Part shown: one piece after another, positions 5,299-5,530 of the stretch
Position numbering within the stretch: the first letter of the stretch is position 1
Layout: each line of letters opens with the position of its first letter
Assembly (NCBI GenBank): GCA_021805405.1
Contig: JAJZFK010000136.1
Coordinates: forward strand, 1-5,530
Direction: 5' to 3'
Length of the DNA stretch: 5,530 bases
Source: a bacterium
Lineage (GTDB): Bacteria > Armatimonadota > Chthonomonadetes > Chthonomonadales > Chthonomonadaceae
Notes under the pieces: generated by a model
The model's input: only the letters and a program-made list of their open reading frames with translations
Databases searched by the model: none
Told to the model about the DNA's origin: nothing
Position numbers and translations under genes: made by a program

Positions 5299-5530
5299 CT
5301 AACTAGTTGGAGGCTCTTCATACAGGGTAGTTAACTGGCGTAGTTCAGGAAACTTGACGGCGCAAATTAATACAACAAGAATGGTACCAATGCCTCCGGC
5401 AACTACGGATAAGACCGGCCCCATTAACCTGGCAGTTGTGCCGGATTCGAACGCCCCCATCTCATTGGAAGTCCCCACAAAAATACTGTTGACTGCCGAA
5501 ACCCGACCTCGCATAGCATCTGGTGCGCGC
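5299..5530 (-). CDS. MFS transporter, C-terminal fragment (5' end beyond the window)
   Basis: On the - strand the frame is open from the window edge to a TAG at 5299-5301, giving about 76 residues. It reads APDAMRGRVSAVNSIFVG, then NEMGAFESG, a hydrophobic helix (about MGPVLSVVAGGIGTILVVLI) and a short end FPELRQL followed by a polar tail. The RGRVSAVNS and ESG motifs with the final helix and FPELR are characteristic of the last part of a 12-helix MFS exporter group (enterobactin-exporter-like) common in proteobacteria. The Met at 5512-5514 is internal, since the coding pattern continues upstream of it. The protein is an inner-membrane secondary transporter, probably an efflux pump; its substrate cannot be told from this fragment. 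It is convergent with the two-component operon and probably unrelated to it. Confidence 0.85.
   Translation of the reverse strand, partial: RAPDAMRGRVSAVNSIFVGTSNEMGAFESGTTARLMGPVLSVVAGGIGTILVVLICAVKFPELRQLTTLYEEPPTS

Overview
The window looks like a piece of a proteobacterial chromosome, beta- or gamma-type by the feel of its protein families; I cannot place it more finely. GC content is moderate, Shine-Dalgarno (SD) sequences are strong, and three of the four genes with visible starts begin with TTG. The core is a three-gene, translationally coupled two-component operon on the + strand (1043-5189). It is flanked on the left by the tail of an unidentified repeat-containing protein and a small membrane-protein gene, and on the right by the convergent end of a major facilitator (MFS) transporter gene.

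Layout. Positions 2-157 hold the 3' end of a + strand gene whose product ends in four identical PRYNPPA heptapeptides and a Gly-rich, Arg-containing tail. The DNA repeat (1-84) is four perfect 21-bp copies. A strong hairpin terminator (185-226) follows. A 60-residue single-pass membrane protein with a TTG start and a good SD sits at 363-545, followed by a second terminator (571-600). Positions 601-1042 are about 440 bp without a convincing gene but with several inverted repeats, one of them a 7-bp hairpin ending just before the SD of the next gene.

The operon encodes a soluble PAS-PAS histidine kinase (1043-2767), a receiver-HDOD response regulator (2764-3966) and a receiver plus degenerate HD-GYP-like response regulator (3963-5189). 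Both junctions are 4-nt stop/start overlaps (TTGA and ATGA), each with its own SD 8 nt upstream. The kinase has all catalytic boxes and both receivers keep the phospho-acceptor Asp and the Lys, so a branched phosphorelay from one cytoplasmic kinase to two regulators is the natural reading. Neither output domain binds DNA. The HDOD protein keeps a full set of HD-type His/Asp residues, whereas the third protein has lost the HD dyad (LP in its place) and the expected HHE and GYP motifs. One regulator may therefore be an enzyme or scaffold and the other a purely binding partner; this is inference.

After the operon, a well-spaced SD and ATG open a reading frame of only nine codons (5206-5235), possibly the relic or leader of a lost fourth gene. 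The MFS C-terminus (5299-5530, - strand) runs off the window edge.

I see no mobile element, CRISPR array, tRNA or rRNA. The kinase and regulator architectures are known families, so this is not a wholly new system. The most interesting points are the contrast between an intact and a degenerate HD-type output fed by one kinase, the structured leader, and the consistent TTG starts.
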